Notes: a model not told the origin generated them from the sequence alone. A stretch of 64,000 nt of DNA from Chryseosolibacter histidinae (GCF_018598225.1 NZ_JAHESF010000032.1:1-64000), one strand, 5' to 3'; shown: positions 54,481 to 63,304, numbered from the stretch's first letter. Translations and numbers: made by a program.

Positions 54481-54497
54481 TTGCGGAAGAAAAACAT
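54481..54497 (-). promoter_or_regulatory. Direct repeat 1 (TTGCGGAAGAAAAACAT) upstream of susC
   Basis: First of two 17-bp copies that differ at one base, spaced 66 bp apart. About 140 nt upstream of the susC ATG. Candidate operator for the adjacent regulator or another activator; no other copy was noticed by eye in the window. Confidence 0.4.
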
Positions 54498-54546
54498 TAT
54501 TTTCAAACGATTGCTGCGGGAATTCAGGGTATTGGTGCCTTCACTT

Positions 54547-54563
54547 TTGTGGAAGAAAAACAT
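54547..54563 (-). promoter_or_regulatory. Direct repeat 2 (TTGTGGAAGAAAAACAT) upstream of susC
   Basis: Second copy. Each copy also has GAATTC 13 or 21 nt before it (54462 and 54520), so the similarity extends beyond the 17-mer with a spacing shift. The 54345-54588 gap contains no gene; a plus-strand open frame across the repeats (54360-54599) is judged fortuitous. Confidence 0.4.
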
Positions 54564-54588
54564 GGCGTTCCAGACCTTCCATTTTACC

Positions 54589-56511
54589 CTAGCCGATGAG
54601 GCCGTCTTCGAGCACTTTATGCCGGGTGTCGTGCCCTTTTTGATGGGGTTCATAAAAGAGGATGATCTCTTCCCAGCGTGATGCCGTGGGCCGGTTCCCC
54701 TTCTTTTCAAGCTCCTGGATACGCTCCGTCACCTTGTGCTTGAAGCCCCAGACGGTATTTACGCGCAGGTTCAGCTGGTTGGCCAGCGCCTCCAGGGTGT
54801 AATCCTTTTTTCCGGTCACAGCCAGATAGGCGATATAAAAAGCCTTTTCAATGGGGAATTTAATGCTGTGGAAGATCGTAAAAGCAGTGATCGACTCATT
54901 ATAGCCGCATCGGGTACACCGGCGGGCAAATTTCTGGGCGCCATCGAAGTATTTCTCGTTCTCACATTTGCGGCAATGGAATGCCTTCTCCCATTTCAGG
55001 TTCTCTAAAAACCGGTAACACGACAGCGCATCGGGGTACAACGTCTGGAACTGTTTGTAGTCCATCGTTTTCTCCATCAGCCGCTCGTTCAGCACCTCCT
55101 TCAGGCTGTTCTTCAGTTTCCAGTTGTCCAGGTCGAGCATGGAATTGATCTGGTTGATCTCCACTGACTGCCGGGCAAGTTTCTGATTGCTTTCCTCCAG
55201 CTGGCTGTTTTTGAGGTTGAGCTCGTTGGTGCGCTCGTTCACCTTGTCTTCGAGCTCGCGGGTGACCTTGTCTTTCAGCTGCATGTTCACCTCATGCTGG
55301 TGGATGATACGTTTCAGGGCCCTGTCACGCATATCTTTCAGGATCCTGATCCTGTCGCCCAGCGCGAACGTGAGGAACAGCATCTCCAAGGCAAAGCTGA
55401 AGTGAAGGCTGTAATGCAATGGCGTGGTAAAGGGCAGCACGTTGAAGTATACCAGTGTGCGAATGAAAAATCCGGCGAAGAGAATACCGTAAGCGATCAC
55501 AAAAAAGCGGGCAGGCCGGTAGCCGCGACTCCACACAGCGATGGCGGTGTAAAAGATCAGCGACAGGGGGATGATCTCGATGGTGCGCAGCGTGAGCAGC
55601 TGCGGGAACAGGAACAGCTCCATCACAAAAAATGCAGAACGGGCAATGATCATTCCTTTCAGCGCCCGGTCAAGCCCTGGTGCGTTGGCACGGGTGCTCA
55701 AAAATCTTCTGGTGAATATGAGGCCCCAGAGGATGACGGAATACAGCGTGATGCCTACCGCATAATTGTTCCATTCGGGATGGTTGGGCCACAGGTATTG
55801 GAAGCCGATGCCGTCGTAGCTCATGGCATATGCCGCAACGCTGAGAATGTACATGATGTAAAAGATGTTCTTGATCTCCCGGATGGCCAGGTACATCAGG
55901 AAATTATAGAGCGCAATGATCACGATCATTCCGTAAAATGTGCCGAACAGAAAATATTCGTTCAGGGCGTAATACACGAAGCGGTTCACCGACCTGAAAG
56001 CGATCCTGATATCGGCAAACTCGTGCGACCGCACGCGGAAATAATAACAGAGGGTAGTGTCTGAGCTCATATGCAGCACCACCTCAAAATTCTTGTGCAT
56101 GAAGGTGCGCTGTGTGAAGGGTTGCTGGTCACCCATGCTGATCTTTTTATACGAACCGGTTTCATCCGGGATGTAGGCATCGAGGTGATCGATGGTCTGG
56201 TCATAGAATTCGAGTAGCCAGACTTTGTCCGTAGATGTGGTATGCCTTAACGGGAACCGGATCCAGTACGAAGCATTGTTCCTGAAATCGGTGTTCTGGT
56301 ATCCCGAATGGCGCACAAAGTGATCGGCGAATTTCTGCGAAGTGATGTCTGCGAAGGTGAGCGTATTGGTGGTATCCGTGAGGATGGTGAGCTCATACGG
56401 CATAAAGTCGCGCTCGTTGATGGCATCGCTGACCTCCACAGGTTCCTGCGCGCATACCTGCCCCCCTGTGGAAAATCCCAGAATCAGAAAAATGGCCAAC
56501 CATCGCCTCAT
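54589..56511 (-). CDS. Membrane regulator: 7TMR-DISM sensor fused to an IS1595-type transposase zinc ribbon
   Basis: 640 residues. Signal peptide (to about 22); periplasmic 7TMR-DISMED2 domain (about 40-175; WIRFPLRH, LLEFYDQTIDHLDAYIPD); seven membrane helices (about 185-385, ending LTFALGDRIRILKD, the DISM hallmark); coiled coil (about 398-480); then a zinc ribbon with Cys513, Cys516, Cys532 and Cys535 (HCRKC and RRCTRCG) followed by ITAFTIFHSIKFPIEKAFYIAYL and a helix-turn-helix (571-594). The last block matches the N-terminal DNA-binding half of IS1595-family transposases; the DDE catalytic half is absent. Likely a ToxR-like membrane-bound one-component regulator of the surrounding glucan genes (inference). 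DISM proteins usually end in kinase, cyclase or HTH domains, so this fusion is unusual. Confidence 0.85.
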   Translation of the reverse strand: MRRWLAIFLILGFSTGGQVCAQEPVEVSDAINERDFMPYELTILTDTTNTLTFADITSQKFADHFVRHSGYQNTDFRNNASYWIRFPLRHTTSTDKVWLLEFYDQTIDHLDAYIPDETGSYKKISMGDQQPFTQRTFMHKNFEVVLHMSSDTTLCYYFRVRSHEFADIRIAFRSVNRFVYYALNEYFLFGTFYGMIVIIALYNFLMYLAIREIKNIFYIMYILSVAAYAMSYDGIGFQYLWPNHPEWNNYAVGITLYSVILWGLIFTRRFLSTRANAPGLDRALKGMIIARSAFFVMELFLFPQLLTLRTIEIIPLSLIFYTAIAVWSRGYRPARFFVIAYGILFAGFFIRTLVYFNVLPFTTPLHYSLHFSFALEMLFLTFALGDRIRILKDMRDRALKRIIHQHEVNMQLKDKVTRELEDKVNERTNELNLKNSQLEESNQKLARQSVEINQINSMLDLDNWKLKNSLKEVLNERLMEKTMDYKQFQTLYPDALSCYRFLENLKWEKAFHCRKCENEKYFDGAQKFARRCTRCGYNESITAFTIFHSIKFPIEKAFYIAYLAVTGKKDYTLEALANQLNLRVNTVWGFKHKVTERIQELEKKGNRPTASRWEEIILFYEPHQKGHDTRHKVLEDGLIG

Positions 56512-56671
56512 CTCACTTCAAATTTTTAGCTTTTTCCTAATATCTTCAATTTCTCCCACATTCAAAAATGGGGAGTCGACACTTAATAATTTCAGAATTA
56601 AGATTTTAGAGGTACAATTTTAGATGCAAGCTTTAAGTATTGCCCCAAAAATCATCAATCGAAAATCTGAT

Positions 56672-56686
56672 CCCGATACTATCGGG
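56672..56686. repeat. CCCGAT-ACT-ATCGGG hairpin
   Basis: 15-nt inverted repeat, eight nt from the stop of the second GH144 gene. One of four CCCGAT(n)ATCGGG hairpins; the others are nested in repeat elements D, L and P. The gap 56512-56693 also holds CTCCCACATT/AATGGGGAG (imperfect hairpin) and no gene. Confidence 0.6.
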
Positions 56687-56693
56687 ACGTAAA

Positions 56694-58076
56694 TTATTGG
56701 AGCCATCCTCCTGTAAAACCCGCCTTCTTCAGGCCCGCAACAATGTAGGGATTCTTCTTCATCAGGTTCCATACAAAACCGTTCCTGTGGTTCTCGATCT
56801 GGATCACGATCGGTCCCTGGTCTATGCCAAGATAATCTTTGTCTACCCAGCCTTTGGTGCCGTCCTTGTATTCGATCGTCATGTTGAAGGCATCTTTAAA
56901 ACCATACTGTCCATAAAGTTTTTCACCATGGCGGTTGTACATTTCTTCCAGCGCGGGAATGCAGATCTCCGGCGCAAAAGGGATCGATCCGCCCGCGGCC
57001 GTGGGGGCTATGGTGCCATCGTCCTGCAAGTAGAATTGTGACGCACCCCGAGCGTTGTATCCCTGGAAGGCGATGTTGGGGTTTCGTTTGTTGTCGTTGC
57101 CGGGTCCATCGCAGGCCGTCAGCCCCCAGACGTTCTCGCCGTAGCCAACAAATCCGGCGGCGTTGGTAATACAATATTGCCGGTTGGCGTAGGTAGCCCT
57201 GCGCGAATTCTCGAAATAGTCGATGCCCTTCTCCCGCATATATGCATCCTGAATGCCTTTGAAGTCGATGTACAGGTGTGAATACTGATGACCGAACAGG
57301 GGACCGAAGTTCACGTGCTCCTGGCCCTGGTAGGTTGCCCACTGGTATGTAGCAGTCCAGGCGTCCCAACTTCCCGCGGGAATGGTATGCGTAGGCGATC
57401 CGAATGCGAGCACATAAAGAATGTTTGCTTCATTATATCCCTGCCAGCGCGCGTTAATAAATCCCCGCCCCGGATGCCAGCCCATGCTCATGGTAGACTC
57501 GCCGTTCATGGCCCAGTCCCACTCCACAGCACGGTAAAGTGCATCGGCCAGGTCACGGATCTGCTTTTCATCGGCGGTATCCTGGTCGAAATAGGTTTGA
57601 CACGAGAGGATGCCCGCCATCAGCAGGCCGGTGTCTATTGTCGAGAGCTCAACTTCCTGAAACCTGAGGCCGGTCTTCTGATCGAGGAAATGATAAAAGA
57701 AACCTTTATAACCTGCCACACCTGACGTTGCATCGCCCTTGGGAAGGTCGTTGAGGAACTTCAGGGTCTTCAGCACCCTTTCTGTTGCCTGGGTGCGCGT
57801 GATGTATCCGCGTTCAACACCGATCAGGTACGTGGTGAGTCCGAATCCTGTGGCAGCGATGCTGGAGAAATTCTCGGTGGGCCAGCGATCGGGGATCTGT
57901 CCATTGTCAGAGTTACCCAGGTCCCAGAACCAGTTGAAAGTGTGACGCGAGAGTGAATCGAGTGAAAAAGCTTTCGCACCTGGTGGCGTGACGGAGGGTG
58001 GTGTTGTATAATTCTTTTTATCAGAGCACGAGAAGATGATGGTCAACAACAACGGGAGGAACAGGCAACGGCGCAT
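56694..58076 (-). CDS. Glucoamylase-family (GH144-type) lipoprotein, second copy
   Basis: 460 residues; signal peptide with Cys17 (FSC). Only the catalytic domain is present, without Big_5 domains: FNWFWDLGNSDNGQIPDRWP, GFGLTTYLIGVERGYITR, ELSTIDTGLLMAGILSCQTYF, AVEWDWAMNGESTMSMGWHP, GYNEANILYVLAFGSPTHTI, LGIDQGPIVIQIENHRNGFVW. Close to the studied GH144 endo-beta-1,2-glucanase in length and layout. It opens the locus upstream of the regulator; whether it shares a transcript with the regulator (182-nt gap) is uncertain. Confidence 0.9.
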   Translation of the reverse strand: MRRCLFLPLLLTIIFSCSDKKNYTTPPSVTPPGAKAFSLDSLSRHTFNWFWDLGNSDNGQIPDRWPTENFSSIAATGFGLTTYLIGVERGYITRTQATERVLKTLKFLNDLPKGDATSGVAGYKGFFYHFLDQKTGLRFQEVELSTIDTGLLMAGILSCQTYFDQDTADEKQIRDLADALYRAVEWDWAMNGESTMSMGWHPGRGFINARWQGYNEANILYVLAFGSPTHTIPAGSWDAWTATYQWATYQGQEHVNFGPLFGHQYSHLYIDFKGIQDAYMREKGIDYFENSRRATYANRQYCITNAAGFVGYGENVWGLTACDGPGNDNKRNPNIAFQGYNARGASQFYLQDDGTIAPTAAGGSIPFAPEICIPALEEMYNRHGEKLYGQYGFKDAFNMTIEYKDGTKGWVDKDYLGIDQGPIVIQIENHRNGFVWNLMKKNPYIVAGLKKAGFTGGWLQ

Positions 58077-58169
58077 AGGAAACTTATTTAATGAAATAAA
58101 GGAACGTAAATTGTAAAGTAAAAGTGTTTTTAGTAGAAATGAAAGGAAGTTCAGGGTTGTGCGGTCGGA

Positions 58170-59156
58170 CTAGTCCCCGCTTTCATGCTCCCTCACTTTA
58201 GGCCGATCCTCTTTTCGCTGCAACTCTTTCCATTCTTTTACTTCTTTCCTGTTCTGCTGAAGCTCTGCCTCGGTTGGCGTATAGTTGATCAGCGCCTGCA
58301 GGTCAGGTTGCCCCGCATCTATCCAGGCTGTATACCAGAAGCTGCCGATGCGCCGGATGCATACACGCATCTGCCGCGCTACCATGCCCGATAGTTTTTC
58401 GTGATAGGCCCTGGCATATTCCTTCGAATAAACTTTCATGGTCTGTTGTCCCTTGACCTCGAATGAATATTTCCTTTCGCCGAATTTCAGGGCGAGTGCG
58501 CGTTCATACTGCAACACGGAATCCACTGCATGATGTGACGATTCGATGGCCTTCCAGGCTTCAAGCTGGGTGTTATCAAGATACGTGGCACCACCGGTGA
58601 AAAGATCGTAATCCTGCGAGAAGAGCTCCGGCAGGCGCGATTCCCAGAAAGCGTGGATGCCATCCTGGTCCGTAAGCTGACCGTTATAGTTCTCGGTGGT
58701 ATGCAAGGGCACGTGGGCGTCTGCAAGGTAGTGCCCGATCTCGGCCGACATCTTCAGGATACGCTGCGGGTCTCTGACGAGGAAAGCATCGCGCAACTGC
58801 AGGTACATGCGCTGGATGTGCCAGGGCAGGATGCCGTAAGCTTTCAGTGTGTCTTCGCTGTAGCGCTCAACCGCGGTATTCCAGAATCTGGGCATTTTAT
58901 ACAGGGCGCTGTCGCCATAATGATCAAGATCGAGGTAGTGCCGTGGTGCTTCCTCCGGAACAGCAAACCGTCGCCGGTCGGGATTCACCGCAGCTTCCGT
59001 AATATAGGTCAGGTGTTTTTTATAAAAGCCGATCATCTCGGGAGGAAGTGTGAACACTGCCAGCCGGTTGATGTGCTGATGCGCAAAGAAACCCCAGGTA
59101 AACGCGGAGATCACCAGCACTCCGGCAAGTGATAACAAGAGAGAGAGTCGTGTCAT
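58170..59156 (-). CDS. Zinc-dependent phospholipase C / S1-P1 nuclease-family exported protein
   Basis: 328 residues with a signal sequence whose end (SAFTWGFFAHQHINR) supplies Trp21 and the histidines of a tri-zinc site. Further ligands: HYLDLDHYG and the signature IGHYLADAHVPLHTTENYNG, then GIHAFWESRLPE. These are the motifs of the zinc phospholipase C/P1 nuclease fold. Which activity it has (phospholipid head group, nucleic acid) cannot be decided. The C-terminus is a charged tail (NRKEVKEWKELQRKEDRPK). Phosphate acquisition is a plausible role. Transcribed separately from the glucan locus. Confidence 0.87.
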   Translation of the reverse strand: MTRLSLLLSLAGVLVISAFTWGFFAHQHINRLAVFTLPPEMIGFYKKHLTYITEAAVNPDRRRFAVPEEAPRHYLDLDHYGDSALYKMPRFWNTAVERYSEDTLKAYGILPWHIQRMYLQLRDAFLVRDPQRILKMSAEIGHYLADAHVPLHTTENYNGQLTDQDGIHAFWESRLPELFSQDYDLFTGGATYLDNTQLEAWKAIESSHHAVDSVLQYERALALKFGERKYSFEVKGQQTMKVYSKEYARAYHEKLSGMVARQMRVCIRRIGSFWYTAWIDAGQPDLQALINYTPTEAELQQNRKEVKEWKELQRKEDRPKVREHESGD

Positions 59157-59245
59157 GTACTGAAGTTACGCCAAATTGCAGCGTGCGCATCAGAAGGAGA
59201 TGGATTATTTTAAAATGTTCGGGGTCGGAGAACAAGAGGACGTTA

Positions 59246-59350
59246 GAAGGTACGAGGTACGAGGTGCGCTGGCCCGTGCGCTGGAGCTTCAGCGCAGGAG
59301 GGAGATACGAGGTACGGTCGTACTTCGTATCTCGTACTTCGTACCTTCTC
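59246..59350. repeat. Heptad inverted-repeat element N (word AGGTACG / TCGTACT)
   Basis: Left AAGGTACG, AGGTACG, AGGTGCG; right TCGTACT, TCGTATC, TCGTACT, TCGTACC. A smaller hairpin GCGCTG-GAGCTT-CAGCGC lies between. The right end overlaps the DinB stop codon. Same family as H and J. Confidence 0.7.
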
Positions 59351-59843
59351 AACCCCTGTCATCCGCGGAAGGTCCGTAGATGGAGGGCACCGGGATATCG
59401 TTCAGGCGCATGTAGACCGTCAGTTGTCCGCGGTGGTGCACCCAGTGATTGATCGATGACCAAATGATATCTTTTTTCGAAGACGTTAAAACTATTTGTC
59501 CCTGGGCCTTCAGGTTGAAGGTTTTGGCCAGCTCCTCGTTTGAAACTTTCTGCAGTGCATTTTTCGCTCCCCGTACGTTGTCATCGAAATGGGCCACCAG
59601 CCCGGCCGTAGTGCTCAGCTTGAAATGTTCGAAGTTGCCGAGGTCTATATCGCCCTTCTCCACGATGTGGCTGATCCATTTCGGGATCTCCGCTACCAGC
59701 AATGAGAGATAGCCCAACGCCATCGATTTTTCATGCGGCTTCCAGCCATAAAGGTTTTCGGGGATCCGCTCCAGGCATTTGCGCGTGGCAGCAACTTCCG
59801 CTTCGAGCTCGTTCAAGTACTCCTTACCGAATGTTATTTCCAT
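59349..59843 (-). CDS. DinB-family protein with an atypical metal site
   Basis: 164 residues, four-helix bundle of the DinB/YfiT superfamily (thiol-dependent transferases in several characterised members). The last motif NHWVHHRGQLTVYMRL with two of the three metal histidines is present. The first histidine is usually found in the helix that reads SLGxLxxHIAxxPxW; here this reads LGYLSLLVAEIPKW, so the ligand is replaced by an aliphatic residue. The protein may have lost the metal site or use another residue. Function unknown. The stop overlaps repeat element N. Confidence 0.82.
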   Translation of the reverse strand: MEITFGKEYLNELEAEVAATRKCLERIPENLYGWKPHEKSMALGYLSLLVAEIPKWISHIVEKGDIDLGNFEHFKLSTTAGLVAHFDDNVRGAKNALQKVSNEELAKTFNLKAQGQIVLTSSKKDIIWSSINHWVHHRGQLTVYMRLNDIPVPSIYGPSADDRG

Positions 59844-59965
59844 ATGTTCAGCAATATTTGGTGATGAATCGTACCACGCCGGGGGTTATGGAAGGTACGT
59901 ATAAAATAACATACCTGTAGAGAAGCGTCGACGATCAGCAGCTTTTTACAAATGACACGCTATAA

Positions 59966-59999
59966 CCTCCTTAATTCTTAATTCTTGCTACTACTCCTT
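59966..59999. repeat. Single-armed heptad repeat (CTCCTTA / ATTCTTA)
   Basis: CTCCTTA, ATTCTTA, ATTCTTG, then CTACTACTCCTT: the reverse complement of the second word set of element E. It lies between divergent DinB and response-regulator genes and has no visible second arm. Confidence 0.5.
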
Positions 60000-60061
60000 T
60001 TTGGGTTCCATCAGCCCTGAGGTTGCAGCATAACCGCTTTTTCCCTATCTTGAAATTGGAG

Positions 60062-60102
60062 CCCATGACCCTTCTTATCCGGGAAGGTATCATGGGTTTT
60101 TT
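60062..60102 (+). terminator. Leader terminator upstream of the response regulator (attenuator-like)
   Basis: CCCATGA (60062-60068) pairs with TCATGGG (60090-60096) and CCTTC (60070-60074) with GAAGG (60083-60087); TTTTTT follows (60097-60102). This is a strong intrinsic terminator 30 nt upstream of the gene and has no plus-strand gene before it. TATCTTG preceded by TTG 20 nt earlier (about 60022-60051) could be the promoter. Confidence 0.6.
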
Positions 60103-60132
60103 GTTTAATCCCGAGTCCAAACCCAAAAACCC

Positions 60133-60135
<3 letters not shown>
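60091..60135 (+). promoter_or_regulatory. Alternative hairpin enclosing the start codon of the response regulator
   Basis: CATGGGTTTTTTG (60091-60103) is complementary, with one bulge, to CAAAAACCCATG (60124-60135), whose last three bases are the ATG of the gene. It shares CATGGG with the upstream terminator stem, so the two structures exclude each other. Confidence 0.5.
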
Positions 60136-60512
<377 letters not shown>

Positions 60513-60513
<1 letters not shown>

Positions 60514-60637
60514 ATAGTCCACAGTCGACGGTCCACAGTCCACGGCAAGTTAGTGTGATACAAATCGACCGATAGCTATCAACGGAACAGGTGGCATAGC
60601 GTCGCGGCCGTGGTCTGTCGACTGTGGACCGTGGACT
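60513..60637. repeat. Heptad inverted-repeat element O (word ACAGTCC / GGACTGT)
   Basis: Left ATAGTCC, ACAGTCG, ACGGTCC, ACAGTCC, ACGG; right GGCCGTG, GTCTGTC, GACTGTG, GACCGTG, GACT. It begins at the last base of the response-regulator stop and ends four nt from the ABC permease stop. Same family as F and I. Confidence 0.8.
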
Positions 60638-60641
60638 CCTC

Positions 60642-63020
60642 TCACTCTTCTCGCAAGGCATGAATCGGATTCTCCGACGCGGCCTGGTAAACTTTGGAGC
60701 CGATCATGATGCAGGCCAGCCAGAGCACCGTAATAACAGAGACTGAAAAAGTAACGATGTTTCCGGCCTGGTAATAGGTCCAGATCTGTTTCATCATCAC
60801 ACCCACCAGCATGCTGCCGAGCCAGCATCCCGCCAGCATTGACAACGTGAGGATGGCAACAAACTGTACGTTGGTGGCCCAGATGATCTGCGCGATGGAT
60901 GCGCCGAACACTTTGCGGATGCCCACCTCTTTCAGGCGCCGGGCGATGTTCAGCGACACGGAAGAATATAATCCGGCGATCGACAGCAGCAGCGCAACGA
61001 TGGCCAGGAACGTGAAGATGCTGGTAACATTCCTGTTAACGTCCTCTGCAACGTTGATGATCTCATCCATGCGATACCCCATGTAGGGTCTGCCGGGAAA
61101 AAGCTCGCTCCATTGTTTCTTCATGTACGCGGCCACGCCGGCTGCTTTTTCGCCTGACGTGTGCACGATCAGGTTCCGGTAATTTTCTTTGCCTGTGTAA
61201 CGCAGCACCATGGGTACCTTTTCTTTCCACATGCCGCGGCTGTAAACATCTTTGATCACACCGATCACGTACAGCTTCACCGAGTCGTTGATGGTGATGG
61301 TTTTATCGAGCGCACTCGCCGGTGCAAAACCTTCGGCGAGGTCTTGTGTGATGATCACCGATTCTTTGCGGTCGTTCTCGGAAGCGGGGTTGAAGTCACG
61401 TCCTTCCAGCAGCTCAAAACCCAGGGTGCTGCGGTAACCCTCTCCTACGCGAAGCAGGTCCGCTTCGATATCGATACCGTTGCACGTTACCGGCAGCGTG
61501 GTGCGCGTGCTGAAAACGTGGTCGGCAGATCCGCCCATGGCAGCAACACCGGGTTGATGGATCAAAGTATTCCGCATCTTATCGAACTCCGTTTCTGACT
61601 TCACCGGTACCACCAGCACTTCACTGTGCGCAAAGCCCAGGGGAAAATTTTTCTGGAACAGTGAATTCTGATAGAAGGCGATGGAAAAGAAAAGCGCCGT
61701 TACCGAGAAGGCGAACTGCAGCACCAGCAACGTCCTTGTAAAATAATTGGTACCACCGATCTCGATCTTGCCTTTCAGGATCTGGGCCGGCTGAAACCTG
61801 CTTACGTAAAAGGCCGGGTAAACACCGGAGAGCGTTCCGGTGACCAGCACCACCGCTCCGAGGAACAGCAGCACGTCGATATTCTCGATCAGCTTCAGCT
61901 CCAGCTTGAGAAAAGGCCACATTTCGTTCCACGCCAGCACCAGCAGATCGCTCATGCCCAGGCCGATGAGGAACGACACAAAACAGATGAGCACCGCTTC
62001 GCCGATGAACTGGATGACCAGGTGGATCCTTTCACTGCCCATCACCTTGCGCAAGCCGATCTCTTTTAAACGTTTGGTGGAAATAGCCACCAGCGTATTC
62101 GTTAAATTAAAGCAGGCAATGGCCAGCATCAGCAACGCCATCAACGCCAGGGCTATCACAATGGGAAAAGGTGTCGACGCCGTTGTCAGGGCACCCGCAA
62201 AACCGGAGCGTGAATCGCGCTGCGCCATGCCGGCAAACGGCTCGAGGTAAAAACGTTTCACCTGATAATTCTTCGCAACCGGATTCACATTGTCGCGGTA
62301 TGTCTGCAGCTGCTTTTCCAATGCCGCGATGCGTTCCGGATGCTCGATCTGCACAAAGAGGTTATTGACCTGCGACCAGTCATCGCGGTCGCGGGAGCCA
62401 GTGCCGAAGTAATTGTCATAAGCAACAAACGCGTCGCCCTGGAAGCTCGAGGTGATGGGCTGATCTTCGAACACCGCAGCGATCTCATACTCTTTCACTT
62501 CTCCTGCGGGCGTTACCTGCCGCACCGTCTTTCCCAACACATCGGTAGTGCCATAAAGTCTTTTGCTCGCGCTCGCGGAAAGAAAGATAGCAGACTGATG
62601 TTCCAGCGCTGTCGGTTTGCCCGACAGGAACCGGAACGTAAACACTTTAAAAAATTCAGGATCCACATAGCTGAGCAATACAGGCGCGAGGTCGTCTTTC
62701 ACACTCACCTGTATGCGCGACGGGTAATACCGCATCACCGTCTTCACATCGCCCGCGTTCGCCCTGATGGCGGCACCCAGGGGCACTGGCACCGAAGCGT
62801 TCGACTTCTCCTCTGATGCCACCTCGCGTATGGCGCTCACGCGATAGACACCACCCGCATGCTCATGATGCGCATCGAAATACAGGTTTGACCTGAAATT
62901 CAGGTAGGCGATCACGCTGCAGGCAATGGCAATACCCATCCCGAAAACATTGATGCCGATAAAAACCCTGTTCTTGATTAAGTTCCGTAAGGAGATGAGG
63001 AGATAGTTCTGAATGATCAT
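60642..63020 (-). CDS. FtsX/MacB-type ABC transporter permease
   Basis: 792 residues. A membrane helix near the N-terminus (about 20-42), MacB periplasmic core domain (about 45-250), three helices (about 285-405), second periplasmic core (about 430-665) and three more helices (about 675-785). The FtsX signatures are KEIGLRKVMGSERIHLVIQF and RLKEVGIRKVFGASIAQIIW. This duplicated layout is typical of Bacteroidota lineage permeases of the MacB type. No ATPase subunit is encoded next to it, so the partner must be elsewhere. Substrate unknown; export of peptides or lipids or a mechanotransmission role is known for the family. Confidence 0.92.
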   Translation of the reverse strand: MIIQNYLLISLRNLIKNRVFIGINVFGMGIAIACSVIAYLNFRSNLYFDAHHEHAGGVYRVSAIREVASEEKSNASVPVPLGAAIRANAGDVKTVMRYYPSRIQVSVKDDLAPVLLSYVDPEFFKVFTFRFLSGKPTALEHQSAIFLSASASKRLYGTTDVLGKTVRQVTPAGEVKEYEIAAVFEDQPITSSFQGDAFVAYDNYFGTGSRDRDDWSQVNNLFVQIEHPERIAALEKQLQTYRDNVNPVAKNYQVKRFYLEPFAGMAQRDSRSGFAGALTTASTPFPIVIALALMALLMLAIACFNLTNTLVAISTKRLKEIGLRKVMGSERIHLVIQFIGEAVLICFVSFLIGLGMSDLLVLAWNEMWPFLKLELKLIENIDVLLFLGAVVLVTGTLSGVYPAFYVSRFQPAQILKGKIEIGGTNYFTRTLLVLQFAFSVTALFFSIAFYQNSLFQKNFPLGFAHSEVLVVPVKSETEFDKMRNTLIHQPGVAAMGGSADHVFSTRTTLPVTCNGIDIEADLLRVGEGYRSTLGFELLEGRDFNPASENDRKESVIITQDLAEGFAPASALDKTITINDSVKLYVIGVIKDVYSRGMWKEKVPMVLRYTGKENYRNLIVHTSGEKAAGVAAYMKKQWSELFPGRPYMGYRMDEIINVAEDVNRNVTSIFTFLAIVALLLSIAGLYSSVSLNIARRLKEVGIRKVFGASIAQIIWATNVQFVAILTLSMLAGCWLGSMLVGVMMKQIWTYYQAGNIVTFSVSVITVLWLACIMIGSKVYQAASENPIHALREE

Positions 63021-63155
63021 GCCGTACTGAAATGCGAAAGATATAATAAAGTATGCTGTGCCTTGGCCAATACTATGCCAGCCGTGGTTTGGGGGAGAAA
63101 TGGGGGAAATCTCTGTTCGAGGCGTTCGTTTTCATAGCAACATGACCGGATGCGA

Positions 63156-63303
63156 ACAGTTGACAGTTGACAATGCCCGATGGTCATCGGGCGCAGTTGA
63201 CAACGAGCAGGGCACTGACCAGGTATTTTTCGCTTCGAATTGAAAGACAGCCGGGTAGGTATTCACCGAACGCTGTCAACTGTTCTTTGTCAACTGTCAA
63301 TTG
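63156..63303. repeat. Heptad inverted-repeat element P (word ACAGTTG / CAACTGT) with nested CCCGAT hairpin
   Basis: Left arm ACAGTTG, ACAGTTG, ACAATG, then CCCGATGGTCATCGGG (63176-63191) and CAGTTGACAAC; right arm CTGTCAACTGTTCTTTGTCAACTGTCAATTG. One nt from the stop of the oxygenase gene. Same word and same nested hairpin as element L. Confidence 0.75.
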
Positions 63304-63304
63304 C

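Noticed and set aside
54360-54599. 79-codon plus-strand open frame upstream of susC
   Set aside because: Its internal sequence repeat (EEKHYF / EEKHGV) comes only from the two direct repeats; no start signal and no known relatives by eye.
54589-56511. IS1595-family insertion sequence
   Set aside because: Only the zinc ribbon and HTH are present and they are fused in frame to a membrane sensor; no DDE domain and no terminal inverted repeats were seen.
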